Assembly: GCA_017613855.1 (NCBI GenBank)
Contig: JAGACY010000427.1
Span: 1 to 7,676 of the forward strand
Source of the DNA: Pseudomonadota bacterium
Lineage (GTDB): Bacteria; Myxococcota; Bradymonadia; UBA4248
DNA length: 7,676 nucleotides
Reading direction: 5' to 3'
The translations under genes were made by a program, and so were the position numbers. The notes beneath the pieces are model-generated. The model worked only from the letters and a program-made list of their open reading frames with translations. It ran no database searches and had not been told where the DNA came from. Positions 1-7,514 of the stretch are shown in pieces (positions within the stretch are counted from its first letter, which is position 1; every line of letters starts with the position of its first letter).

Positions 1-2376
1 ATCATGAATGATGTCGATGTCACCAAATTCCTGAATGAGTGTTTCGAGCATATTCTTGGCATCATCCAGGAGGGCGAGTGAAACGTAAAATTCAATTTCC
101 TGGATGGATTCAATGACTCGCTGTCTTTCTGATTCGGGAATAGAAGCTTCAGCCGGGGCCTCCTCTTCAGCCATCGTCTCCATTTGCATAGAAGATGTGT
201 TTACATCGAGTGGTTCTGCTGATGATGCGATTGGGGTAGGTGTTTCAGATGGCTGTGATGCTTCCGGCTCAGGCATAGGCTCGGAAAAACTGGCTGGCTG
301 GCTGATAACAGGCAGATTAACATAAGATGGCTTTGGCTTATCTGCCTCGGGGAGCGTCGCTTCAAAATTTTGTGCAGCAATAGGATTCTGCTGGGGAGCT
401 GGCTCTGCATTTTCTGCAGTTTCGGGGGATTGAGTCAATGCACTCGTGGATTCAGTTTTTGCCTGTGGCTGGAAAAGTGCATCAAAAGCATCGTCCAACT
501 GATCTGTTACGGCAGAGCTGAGTTGTTCAATGGTATTGTTGGTTTTCCCTGAAGACACATCCACTTGGGAAATGTTGACAGCAACCGCCGGGGATTGAAG
601 AGATGAGACGGGCCGGTTGATCGTGGGTGGCCGCATTCTCCGAACACCGCTTGGAGCACGAGTGAAGGGAGAGTCCTGAACTTGTGGTGTGCTGGGTGAA
701 GATGCTGCATTTTGCTGCGCAGTCTGGAGAGGACGACTCTCGCTCGAAACACGGCCAAATGGCTGTATTGGGCTATCTGCAGGCTGTATAGGTTGTTGGT
801 TTGGCGCAGATTGTGGACGATCGAGTGACACCTCAGCCGAAATCGTCGTAGCTCTTTGACGTGCATTGATAGGAGGCGGAATGCTTGGTTTCCCTGTTTG
901 AGCAGCAGGCAGAGAACCGGGGGCAGGCGGGCGAGGGATCGATATTGGATTGCCGGCAATAGCGGCAATGGGTGCCGGTCCTGTTGCAGGCTGTTTGATC
1001 CCTGTAATTTGTTCCAATGCAGCAGGTGAAATGCGAGGCTGCGATTGGCCTGTGTGAGAAGCACCAGGTGCGCTCATGCCATAATCAGAAGGATTCAAGC
1101 CAAAAACGAGCATAAGATTGAAATTTTCCCATGCTTTTGGCGTGGCTTTTTCTGCCTTGAGCACGTGTCTGACAGCTTCGTTGGGATCATTGTCAAAGAC
1201 TGCCCGAGCAAGTTTGCGTTCGATCTGAGCGAGTGCGGGATAGTTCTCACGCGACTCATAGATTTGTGAAAGAAGCTGGAGGGCAGGCATGTGCCTTTCA
1301 TTGTTATCGATAATCTGATTGCACAGGTTACGGGCGTCTTCAATATTGCCGATTCGGTAGTATTCCATAGCCTCGTTAAACATGCGTGCCACGATGCGCT
1401 CAGACTCTGAAATGCCTCCAATAGGGGCAACTCCGTTCACATCCTGAGGAATGATGTTTAGCGCGCTGTCAGAAAGCATGGGGGGAATATCCCCGCCCAG
1501 TGCTTCGGCAATCTCGGGATCATTGGGCGCAAGCTGCTGTGCCCGCAGCCAAACCTCTTCGACAATATCTTCTCTTTTGCCTTCCGAAATATACTGTTTC
1601 GCAAGTGTTTTGAGCTCTTTGACCGCTTTGTCGTACCGTTTTCGTTTGGTATAACAAGTAATGAGAATCTCACGTAGTTCCGAAGGCATGTTATCCGGAG
1701 GAAGCATTGAAATCAGGCTAACGGCGTCTTCATACCGCTCCATTCGGATATATATTTTGGCAACTTCTCGGATGATATTGGTATCGAGAGGATCGATCTT
1801 GAAATACACTCTTGCGAGCTGAACGTAATCGACATAACGCTCTTTACTCAAAAGCTGCGCAAGTGCAAGCGAGTATTGTCGTTTCGCTCCCTCTATATCT
1901 CCCTCTTCATAAAGAAATTGTCCATATTGCGTTCTTGTCTGAATATTTTCACTGTCGACTCTGACCATCATCTGAAGAACGCGTCCGTAGACAATCCGAT
2001 TGTTTCTGGATTGCTCAAGACATCTTTCGAGCTGTGACATGGCTTCGTGTGGAAGTCCAAGCACGTTGTAGAGCTCAGCCATGTTCATGGCAATTTCTTC
2101 ATCGTTAGGGAGTTTTTTCTGAGCCTGTTTTAGCATTGCCAGGGCTTTTTGATAAACGCCCTGAGTCTGATAGATGGAGGCTACTTTAATGTAGATCTGG
2201 GCAGCCTCATTGTTGCACCCCATTTCTTCGTAACAGTAGGCCAATCTTAGCTGAACGCGATCATCGTCCGGGTCAACTTCCATGATTTTTTGGAACTCGC
2301 GTACGGCTTTTTCATATTGACCTTTTGCAACAAATTTTTCAGCTGTTTCCAGTGTTTTTGATTTATCGAACGCCAC
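1..2376 (-). CDS. Long TPR-repeat protein with Pro/Gln/Ser-rich linker and C-terminal helix module (3' end outside the window)
   Basis: An uninterrupted reading frame of 792 codons runs from a GTG at 2376 to the window edge with no stop, so the protein is longer than seen. The GTG is chosen because an in-frame TGA lies seven codons upstream and an AGGG Shine-Dalgarno sits 8 nt before it. Residues about 5-420 are helical TPR-type repeats with typical A/G/Y spacing, for example QYEKAVREFQKIMEVDP (20-36), YQKALAMLKQAQKKLPND (75-92) and RYEDAVSLISMLPPDN (214-229). Residues about 431-749 are low-complexity and probably disordered, rich in Pro, Gln, Ser and Ala, turning acidic at the end. Residues 750-792 return to helix (ESIQEIEFYVSLALLDDAKN), a TPR-like hairpin. 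No signal peptide or membrane segment is visible, so it is probably a cytoplasmic scaffold. TPR proteins bind other proteins; the partner and function are unknown. The architecture is seen directly; the scaffold role is inferred. Confidence 0.88.
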   Translation of the reverse strand, partial: MAFDKSKTLETAEKFVAKGQYEKAVREFQKIMEVDPDDDRVQLRLAYCYEEMGCNNEAAQIYIKVASIYQTQGVYQKALAMLKQAQKKLPNDEEIAMNMAELYNVLGLPHEAMSQLERCLEQSRNNRIVYGRVLQMMVRVDSENIQTRTQYGQFLYEEGDIEGAKRQYSLALAQLLSKERYVDYVQLARVYFKIDPLDTNIIREVAKIYIRMERYEDAVSLISMLPPDNMPSELREILITCYTKRKRYDKAVKELKTLAKQYISEGKREDIVEEVWLRAQQLAPNDPEIAEALGGDIPPMLSDSALNIIPQDVNGVAPIGGISESERIVARMFNEAMEYYRIGNIEDARNLCNQIIDNNERHMPALQLLSQIYESRENYPALAQIERKLARAVFDNDPNEAVRHVLKAEKATPKAWENFNLMLVFGLNPSDYGMSAPGASHTGQSQPRISPAALEQITGIKQPATGPAPIAAIAGNPISIPRPPAPGSLPAAQTGKPSIPPPINARQRATTISAEVSLDRPQSAPNQQPIQPADSPIQPFGRVSSESRPLQTAQQNAASSPSTPQVQDSPFTRAPSGVRRMRPPTINRPVSSLQSPAVAVNISQVDVSSGKTNNTIEQLSSAVTDQLDDAFDALFQPQAKTESTSALTQSPETAENAEPAPQQNPIAAQNFEATLPEADKPKPSYVNLPVISQPASFSEPMPEPEASQPSETPTPIASSAEPLDVNTSSMQMETMAEEEAPAEASIPESERQRVIESIQEIEFYVSLALLDDAKNMLETLIQEFGDIDIIHD

Positions 2377-2378
2377 TT

Positions 2379-2411
2379 TTAAAACCCTGAATATTCAAGC
2401 AACATGCTCAT
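2379..2411 (-). CDS. Possible 10-codon upstream ORF (leader peptide) of the TPR gene
   Basis: An ATG at 2411 opens a short frame reading MSMLLEYSGF and stops with TAA at 2379-2381, just 2 nt before the GTG start of the TPR gene. It has a good Shine-Dalgarno (AAAGGA, 2421-2426) spaced 9 nt from the ATG, better than the AGGG of the main gene, which itself lies inside this small frame. The layout would allow translational coupling: ribosomes finishing the short frame could re-initiate on the GTG. The peptide has no run of one regulatory amino acid, so classical attenuation is not suggested. It could equally be a chance frame; ten codons carry little statistical weight. Confidence 0.35.
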   Translation of the reverse strand: MSMLLEYSGF

Positions 2412-2412
2412 G

Positions 2413-2431
2413 GTCGAAAATCCTTTTCGAC
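2413..2431 (-). repeat. Perfect inverted repeat in the TPR-gene leader
   Basis: On the minus strand the sequence is GTCGAAAA, then GGA, then TTTTCGAC: an 8-bp perfect stem with a 3-nt loop. It holds the AAAGGA ribosome binding site of the possible upstream ORF, with GGA exposed in the loop. It may be an RNA hairpin controlling translation or a DNA operator just downstream of a candidate promoter. It is not followed by a T-run on either strand, so it is not a convincing intrinsic terminator for rpe. Confidence 0.6.
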
Positions 2432-2457
2432 AGAGCAAACTCATTCCAGCGTACCTA

Positions 2458-2484
2458 ACTATACATCCGCACTCAATTCGTCAA
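2458..2484 (-). promoter_or_regulatory. Candidate sigma-70-type promoter for the TPR gene
   Basis: On the minus strand, TTGACG (2479-2484, 5/6 to TTGACA) is followed by TATAGT (2458-2463, 5/6 to TATAAT). The spacer is 15 nt, shorter than the preferred 16-18, which lowers confidence. It lies immediately after the rpe stop codon and would start a transcript near 2451, giving a leader of about 75 nt that contains the inverted repeat and the short upstream frame. Without it, the TPR gene would be read through from rpe, since no terminator is seen between them. Confidence 0.35.
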
Positions 2485-2488
2485 GAAT

Positions 2489-3163
2489 TTATAGACACCT
2501 CTGAGCGCACCTTCTCATATCTCCAATGGCTTTGGTATAGTCTGTCTCAGAAAAAACGCCTGACCCCGAGACAAAAATATTTGCACCTGCTTTTGCTGCA
2601 CGCTCAATGGTATCTAATTTGATTCCACCATCGACTTCGATATTGAGGGAGGGATAATGCTTTCGTAGTGCAGCAATCTTGGGGGTGCAGGCATCAATAT
2701 AGGATTGACCGCCAAAACCGGGATTGACCGTCATGACAAGGACAAAATCAACTAAGTCGATGACATATTCGAGCAGATCGATAGGGGTGTGGGGGTTGAG
2801 ACTCACACCGGCACGACACCCAAGCGCATGGATCTTTTGTAATGTTCTGTGCAGATGCGTGCATGCTTCCGCCTGAACGGTCAGAGTATCGGCACCAGCT
2901 TTGGCAAATGCTTCCAAAAGACTGTCCGGTTCGACGATCATCAGGTGGACATCTATTGGCAATTGAGTGACTTTTCTGAGGCTTTTTAAAACGGGACTGC
3001 CAATAGACAGATTGGGGACCAAACGTCCATCCATTACATCAAAATGAAGCCAGTCGGCTTTTCCGGCTTCCAGTCTTTTGACTTCATCTCCGAGAAAAGC
3101 AAAATCTGCAGACAAAAGACTGGGTGCAATCAGAATATCTTTTGAGGCGGGCATGTCTATCAT
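2489..3163 (-). CDS. rpe: Ribulose-phosphate 3-epimerase
   Basis: The 224-residue protein interconverts D-ribulose 5-phosphate and D-xylulose 5-phosphate in the cytoplasmic pentose phosphate pathway (or the Calvin cycle where present). It is full length for this TIM-barrel family. Visible signatures are IAPSLLSADF (12-21), HFDVMDG (40-46), DVHLMI (71-76), LNPHTP (122-127), VNPGFGGQ (146-153), EVDGGI (176-181) and VSGSGVF (198-204). The family's metal-binding and acid/base residues are present as His40, Asp42, His73 and Asp178. In the usual TVH-x-EA stretch the His is replaced by Gln97 (TVQAEAC), which is not one of these residues. The ATG at 3163 is chosen over Met4 because AAAGGA lies 8 nt upstream. 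That Shine-Dalgarno overlaps the TAA of the VanW-family gene, with only 12 nt between the genes, so cotranscription is very likely. Confidence 0.97.
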   Translation of the reverse strand: MIDMPASKDILIAPSLLSADFAFLGDEVKRLEAGKADWLHFDVMDGRLVPNLSIGSPVLKSLRKVTQLPIDVHLMIVEPDSLLEAFAKAGADTLTVQAEACTHLHRTLQKIHALGCRAGVSLNPHTPIDLLEYVIDLVDFVLVMTVNPGFGGQSYIDACTPKIAALRKHYPSLNIEVDGGIKLDTIERAAKAGANIFVSGSGVFSETDYTKAIGDMRRCAQRCL

Positions 3164-3171
3164 GGAAGTTA

Positions 3172-3177
3172 TCCTTT
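3172..3177 (-). promoter_or_regulatory. rpe ribosome binding site overlapping the upstream stop codon
   Basis: AAAGGA on the minus strand, 8 nt before the rpe ATG, shares bases with the TAA stop (3176-3178) of the VanW-family gene. It fixes Met1 as the rpe start and suggests translational coupling between the two genes. Confidence 0.75.
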
Positions 3178-4483
3178 AATTATCTTCAGATTCTTTGGGA
3201 TAAGTCACATCGCTAGCAATAAAAACTTGCTGCGGCTGCTGTTGATAGGTGTCGGTGAGTAATTTCTCATATCGTTCCTTGCCATCCTCATAAAACAGCC
3301 GCGCACGCTGTACCTTGTACCCAACCTTTCCATATTTTTTAATTTGAATCGATCCCGGTTCAAGTTCCGGATCGATTGTAATGACTTCCTTGAAGGGGAT
3401 GGTATCTGTCACCTCCCTACGGAAAATGACTTTTCCCGGAAGTGGCTGATCGGAATAGAAACGTGCTATCAGGTCATTGTCATTGGTCGTTGTCACCCGA
3501 AGTACGACTGGTCTCGTCAGCGTATTCTTTACCCGCAAATCGAGGATGGGATAACTGACGACGGAGTCCATTCCCAACGGTATATAGCTTGATGGCAGCG
3601 AGTGGTTGCTTCTTTCCAGAATACCAAGCCCGGCAAGGAGGGCTGCTGCGTGAACCGTAGACGAAACCTGGCATGCACCGCCCCCAATACCTTCTACCAT
3701 CTGGCCTTGTTCAATTACGGGAGCATCTTTAAAACCACGGGCTTCGGTGCGTTCACCTACCCATGCATTGTAAGAAAATTCGGCGCCTGGCATCAAAAAG
3801 ATGCCATCCAGTGAGGCTGCAGCCAATTTGACATTATTGATTCGATTCTTCTTATTGGAATAGTGAGTCTGATACTCGCTAATCAATACATTTGGCTGGA
3901 AATCCTTCACCGAAGAAATATCACTTGAAAGGGCAGGTTCTGTATCAATCGCAAGAGAAAAGGTATCTTTTCCTTGTTCGAGTGCTTCAAAAAAACGGCG
4001 CGTGGTTTCAGGAACATTGAGCTTTCGGCCATAAGCACCAGGGATGATTCGTTTTTGTGCTTCACTCCACCTGCCTTCGACGGCATCAATATCAATGCGA
4101 TCCTGTACATCATCAATCCAGGATTCAAAACGCGTGGGATAAAATGCCGTAAATTGAGTATCTGATTGCTTTAATATGCTGGCACCATCGAGAATGGCTG
4201 CATCCATACAGGTTTGTAATTCACCGGTGGTCGATGAGATCTCGACCATTCCCAAAGATTCCAGGGTGTGATTGGAAACTCTTGTCGGGTCTTCGATTTT
4301 GAGCATGCGATCCCGCTCGATTTGTGTGCATTCGGCATTGAGTACAGAGTGCTCAGCCTCTGTGTTTACAGACAAATCGAGCGGCGGCTTGTTCAGTGGG
4401 GTAGACTGTTCCTCACAGGAAAGACACCAACCGCCCTGAAAGATCATTACCAACAAGGGGATTATGTTATGCTTGGTGTGCAT
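3176..4483 (-). CDS. VanW-family cell-envelope protein, probable lipoprotein, with G5-like C-terminus
   Basis: The 435-residue protein starts with a hydrophobic segment (IIPLLVMIFQGGW, 7-19) followed by CLSC (20-23) and a polar stretch, which looks like a signal peptide with an atypical lipobox at Cys23. Residues about 108-185 resemble the peptidoglycan-binding-type domain often found before VanW domains (AVEGRWSEAQKRIIPGAYG, 134-152). Residues about 198-330 are the VanW domain: RINNVKLAAASLDGIFLMPG (214-233), FSYNAWVGERT (236-246), and the hallmark GIGGGACQVSSTVHAAAL (265-281). About 355-425 looks like a degenerate G5 domain. VanW proteins are named after a gene in VanB-type vancomycin resistance clusters, but their biochemical role is not established and nothing here suggests resistance. 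It lies 9 nt downstream of gyrA. The Shine-Dalgarno is weak (GAG inside the end of gyrA), consistent with coupling. Family assignment is firm; envelope location is inferred. Confidence 0.9.
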   Translation of the reverse strand: MHTKHNIIPLLVMIFQGGWCLSCEEQSTPLNKPPLDLSVNTEAEHSVLNAECTQIERDRMLKIEDPTRVSNHTLESLGMVEISSTTGELQTCMDAAILDGASILKQSDTQFTAFYPTRFESWIDDVQDRIDIDAVEGRWSEAQKRIIPGAYGRKLNVPETTRRFFEALEQGKDTFSLAIDTEPALSSDISSVKDFQPNVLISEYQTHYSNKKNRINNVKLAAASLDGIFLMPGAEFSYNAWVGERTEARGFKDAPVIEQGQMVEGIGGGACQVSSTVHAAALLAGLGILERSNHSLPSSYIPLGMDSVVSYPILDLRVKNTLTRPVVLRVTTTNDNDLIARFYSDQPLPGKVIFRREVTDTIPFKEVITIDPELEPGSIQIKKYGKVGYKVQRARLFYEDGKERYEKLLTDTYQQQPQQVFIASDVTYPKESEDN

Positions 4484-4492
4484 GAATCAGGT

Positions 4493-7102
4493 TTACTCAT
4501 CACTGTCGTCTGGATTCTCCCCCGGATCGTCGAGAATGTCTTCCGAATCGTCTTCGGAATCGTCGATTTCTTCTTCGATTTCCTCTTCCTCCGAATCTTC
4601 AATCTCATCGGTGGAATCATCCACGGGGACGGATGTGAGCTCGACGTCATCTTCGGATTCATCCGAAAATGCGGCTACTGCGACAACATGTTCATTCTCT
4701 GCAATATTCATGAGCTTAACACCGGCAGCAGTACGGCCTGTAATGCGGATCTCACTCACACGGGTACGAATGACGGTGCCGTTGTCGGTTGCTAACAGCA
4801 GGTGATCCTCTTCCTGAACGACGAGGGAACCTACGACAAAGCCATTTCGCGCTCCCGTTTTGATCGCGCGTATACCAGAACCACCGCGTCCCTGGAGCCT
4901 GTGCTCAGAAATAGGTGTGCGTTTGCCATATCCACGTTCTGTGACAGTTAGAATCATACTATCCTGATCATGGATGACTTCCATCGAGACAACCTCATCC
5001 CCATCGCGGAGTTTTATGCCACGGACACCAGCGGCAATGCGTGACATGGGACGCAGGATCTTCGAATCAAAGTGTACTGACTGACCATGCTTAGTCATTA
5101 GAAGAACCGTGTCTGTATCATGTACAATGCCTGTAGCAATGAGACGGTCATTCTCACGGAACTTTAATGCGCGAAGTCCATTTTTGCGGCATCTGGCAAA
5201 AGCTTCTATCGGGGTTTTTTTGATCACGCCATTGGCTGTAACCATTATAATATAGCCTGTAAATCCCGATTGAGAGAGAGGCAGGATCGATGCAACATCT
5301 TCACCTGGTTCCAGCTTCGGAAGCAGGTTAATGATCGGACGCCCTTTGGCGGTTCGGCTTCCCTGTGGAAGTTCATAAACTTTAAAAGCAAATGAACGTC
5401 CCAGATTCGTAAATATCTGTATCCATTGGTGGGTCGAAGCAACGAAGACATCGCGTACATAATCATCATCTTTCGTACCCATGCCATTTTTACCACGGCC
5501 GCCGCGCTTTTGAGCCTGATATTCACTGATGGGCATGCGTTTGATATAATTCTGCTGTGTCCGGATGACCATGCAGTATTCTTCGGCAATCAGGTCTTCA
5601 TCTTCGATTTCGATTTCATCATCGACGATTTCTGTTCGCCGTGCATCACCATAAGTTTCTTTGGCTTCCTTAAACTCATTGATAATGATTTCGTCGAGGA
5701 GAGCCTTCGAATTGAGAATTGCTTCGTATTCCTGAATGCTTTGCAGAATTGCGGCCAATTCTTCGAGAACCTTGTTGCGTTCCAGTCCGGTCAGGCGTTG
5801 CAATCGCATTTCAAGAATGGCTTTCGTCTGAATTTCGCTAAATCCAAAGCGTTCCATTAAGCGGTCACGCGCAATATTGGCATCCTGGCTCTCACGGATG
5901 ATCGATATCACCTCATCAATATGATCCAACGCGATCTTAAAGCCTTCCAAAATGTGTGCACGCTCTTTGGCTTTTCTGAGCAGGTATATCGTCCTTCGAA
6001 CGACGACATCGCGTCTGAATTCGATGAAATACGACATGACCTCTTTCAGGCTCAGAATCATCGGGCGGTTGTTGACCACGGCGAGCATGATGATGCCAAA
6101 AGTCGTTTGCAGCTGAGACTGCTTGTAGAGTTGGTTGAGAACCACCTGGGGCGGCACGTCCTTCTTGATCTCTATGACGATGCGCATGCCATTTCGGCCG
6201 GATTCATCGCGCAGGTTATGGATGCCATCGATCTTCTTTTCTTTAACCAGCTGAGCAATCTTTTCAACGAGTCTCGCTTTGTTCACCTGATAGGGGATTT
6301 CCGTCACAACGAGGGCATTATGGCCGTGAACCACTTCTTCTTCGACTTTTGCACGAACGCGGACTTTCCCCATGCCTGTATTGTATGCATCGTAAATCCC
6401 CTTGCGCCCGTGGATGGTTGCATACGTCGGGAAATCCGGTCCTTTGACGATTTGCATCAAATCGCGTGTCGTGCAGTCCGGGTTCTGCATCACATAAATG
6501 AGACCATCGCAAATCTCGCCCAGATTGTGAGGCGGAATACTCGTCGCCATGCCGACGGCAATACCATTCGAACCATTGACCAGCAAAAGCGGGATTTTAG
6601 TTGCCAGTACAACCGGCTCTGTCTCTGCACCATCGAAATTCGGGATAAAGTCCACAGTATCTTTATCCAAATCGCAAAGAACATGGTCGCTGATTTTGGC
6701 TAATTTTGCCTCGGTATAACGTTGAGCAGCAGCAGGGTCACCGTCTATTGAACCGAAATTCCCCTGGCCTTCGACCAGAATGTAGCGCATGTTGAAGGGT
6801 TGCGCGAGTCGAACGAGAGCATCATAAGCGGCGCTGTCACCATGGGGATGGTATTTGCCGATGACATCGCCGACGATACGTGCTGATTTCTTGGTGGTTT
6901 TATCACACCCTATTTTGCTCATCGCATACAAAATGCGGCGATGAACCGGTTTGAGGCCATCACGGACATCGGGCAATGCACGTCCCACAATGACGCTCAT
7001 TGAGTATGCCAGATAACTCGTTTTGAGCTCTTCGTCGATGTTGATTTGCTCGACGTTGTTCCCTAAATTATTATTGTTGTTTCCAGATGTTTCATCTGCC
7101 AT
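4493..7102 (-). CDS. gyrA: DNA gyrase subunit A
   Basis: The 869-residue protein is the breakage-reunion subunit of the GyrA2GyrB2 topoisomerase that introduces negative supercoils using ATP. The N-terminal core carries [19 protein letters not shown] (43-61), the [20 protein letters not shown] segment (82-101) and RYTE with catalytic Tyr129. A GyrA-box QKRGGRG (531-537) opens the C-terminal DNA-wrapping beta-pinwheel, identifying it as gyrase, not topoisomerase IV ParC. The residues equivalent to E. coli Ser83 and Asp87 are Ser90 and Asp94, the quinolone-sensitive state. The protein ends in a strongly Asp/Glu-rich tail (about 813-869). The ATG at 7102 (MADETSG) is chosen because AAAGGAGG lies 8 nt upstream; a TTG at 7126 is in frame but would put the Shine-Dalgarno inside the coding region. 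gyrB is not in the window. It is probably the first gene of an operon with the VanW-family gene and rpe. Confidence 0.98.
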   Translation of the reverse strand: MADETSGNNNNNLGNNVEQINIDEELKTSYLAYSMSVIVGRALPDVRDGLKPVHRRILYAMSKIGCDKTTKKSARIVGDVIGKYHPHGDSAAYDALVRLAQPFNMRYILVEGQGNFGSIDGDPAAAQRYTEAKLAKISDHVLCDLDKDTVDFIPNFDGAETEPVVLATKIPLLLVNGSNGIAVGMATSIPPHNLGEICDGLIYVMQNPDCTTRDLMQIVKGPDFPTYATIHGRKGIYDAYNTGMGKVRVRAKVEEEVVHGHNALVVTEIPYQVNKARLVEKIAQLVKEKKIDGIHNLRDESGRNGMRIVIEIKKDVPPQVVLNQLYKQSQLQTTFGIIMLAVVNNRPMILSLKEVMSYFIEFRRDVVVRRTIYLLRKAKERAHILEGFKIALDHIDEVISIIRESQDANIARDRLMERFGFSEIQTKAILEMRLQRLTGLERNKVLEELAAILQSIQEYEAILNSKALLDEIIINEFKEAKETYGDARRTEIVDDEIEIEDEDLIAEEYCMVIRTQQNYIKRMPISEYQAQKRGGRGKNGMGTKDDDYVRDVFVASTHQWIQIFTNLGRSFAFKVYELPQGSRTAKGRPIINLLPKLEPGEDVASILPLSQSGFTGYIIMVTANGVIKKTPIEAFARCRKNGLRALKFRENDRLIATGIVHDTDTVLLMTKHGQSVHFDSKILRPMSRIAAGVRGIKLRDGDEVVSMEVIHDQDSMILTVTERGYGKRTPISEHRLQGRGGSGIRAIKTGARNGFVVGSLVVQEEDHLLLATDNGTVIRTRVSEIRITGRTAAGVKLMNIAENEHVVAVAAFSDESEDDVELTSVPVDDSTDEIEDSEEEEIEEEIDDSEDDSEDILDDPGENPDDSDE
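4496..4666 (-). other. Acidic C-terminal tail of GyrA
   Basis: The last 57 residues or so of GyrA, after the final pinwheel strand ([11 protein letters not shown]), consist largely of Asp, Glu and Ser, with runs such as [18 protein letters not shown] (835-852). In E. coli GyrA a shorter acidic tail modulates DNA wrapping and supercoiling activity; a similar autoinhibitory role here is an inference. The DNA has many GAA/GAT/GAC and TCG/TCC codons, giving degenerate internal repetition and a Ser-rich antisense shadow frame. Confidence 0.75.
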
Positions 7103-7110
7103 GCAGTGGG

Positions 7111-7118
7111 CCTCCTTT
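7111..7118 (-). promoter_or_regulatory. gyrA ribosome binding site
   Basis: AAAGGAGG on the minus strand is a near-perfect Shine-Dalgarno, 8 nt before the ATG at 7102. It decides the gyrA start against the in-frame TTG at 7126. Confidence 0.9.
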
Positions 7119-7187
7119 AGCCCCAAAAGTCGATGCCCTTTAGCATAGTTTTGTCAAAAATGCCTGTTTTTTCGATTCTGATGCATT

Positions 7188-7216
7188 TTTATAGTGTGAT
7201 CGACAGGGGGTCGGAA
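7188..7216 (-). promoter_or_regulatory. Candidate gyrA promoter
   Basis: On the minus strand, TATAAA (7188-7193) is a 5/6 match to a -10 element, with TTCCGA (7211-7216), a weak 3/6 match to -35, after a 17-nt spacer. Transcription would begin near 7181, leaving a leader of about 80 nt. A perfect TTGACA lies closer to the gene (7152-7157), but what would be its -10 (ATCGAC) is poor. Either may be wrong. Confidence 0.35.
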
Positions 7217-7237
7217 ATGATTTTGTGTGCAAATATC

Positions 7238-7294
7238 GGTCATTTGAGCTCAATTCTGACGGGGTGACAAAAATGGTCATTTGGGAATCTGACG
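7238..7294. repeat. Pair of related direct repeats upstream of gyrA
   Basis: Two similar units lie head to tail on the plus strand. Each begins GGTCATTTG (7238-7246 and 7275-7283) and ends TCTGACG (7255-7261 and 7288-7294). The interior differs: the first unit is 24 nt and contains the palindrome TTGAGCTCAA, while the second is 20 nt. They lie roughly 55-115 nt upstream of the candidate gyrA start point, a position fitting activator or repressor sites. They may instead be a decayed duplication. Confidence 0.55.
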
Positions 7295-7514
7295 AAATCT
7301 TCAGAATTCCCCCCTTAGGGGTCCCCATATTTCATCTTTCACTTTTTAAGGAAGCAAACCTTGATCAAATGATGACGACTGGCCCAGGTCACAGGGCGTT
7401 TGGTCAGATATTCTGGAACTCCAATTAATCGCTTGTGGGATTCATGAATTGTGGTTACATTTCTGATAGGCTGAGTTGTGTTTTGAAACATCCATTTTAC
7501 AAAGGTAAACGCTT

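Larger units (their letters stand above)
7103..7514. other. Divergent intergenic region between gyrA and the lipoprotein gene
   Basis: This stretch of 412 nt separates two genes read away from each other, so it should hold both promoters. The gyrA side has a strong Shine-Dalgarno, a weak promoter candidate and a pair of related direct repeats. There are also short palindromes: TTGAGCTCAA (7244-7253) and ATTCATGAAT (7440-7449), and a CCCC-TTA-GGGG mini-hairpin near 7313-7323. For the plus-strand gene, TTGTGG (7433-7438) and TACATT (7456-7461) with a 17-nt spacer is only a poor promoter match. I see no tRNA, other structured RNA or convincing coding frame here. Confidence 0.7.

Noticed and set aside
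507..1064. 185-codon minus-strand frame overlapping the TPR protein
   Set aside because: It is an alternative frame within the continuous 792-codon TPR frame on the same strand. Its Leu/Arg/His-rich product is typical of a shifted reading of Pro/Gln/Ser codons.
2413..2431. Inverted repeat as an intrinsic terminator for rpe
   Set aside because: The stem is AT-rich with no following T-run on either strand, so it does not fit a Rho-independent terminator.
4464..4805. Ser/Glu-repeat plus-strand frame
   Set aside because: It is the antisense shadow of the acidic GyrA tail: GAA/GAT/TCG-rich codons read backwards give Ser-rich runs.
5921..6703. 260-codon plus-strand frame opposite gyrA
   Set aside because: It is antisense to the highly conserved core of gyrA, with no ribosome binding site seen and a composition explained by the codon pattern of the opposite strand.
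7103..7126. Extended gyrA start at a TTG (7126), adding eight residues
   Set aside because: The extension codes through the strong AAAGGAGG site that sits 8 nt before the ATG at 7102. The extra residues do not look like GyrA sequence.
7311..7324. CCCC-TTA-GGGG hairpin as a terminator
   Set aside because: The stem is only 4 bp, no T-run follows immediately, and no gene ends here, since both flanking genes point away.
7225..7428. 67-codon plus-strand frame and a 62-codon minus-strand frame (7140-7328) in the gyrA upstream region
   Set aside because: The plus-strand frame begins at GTG without a Shine-Dalgarno. Both overlap the likely promoter region and show no recognisable protein features.
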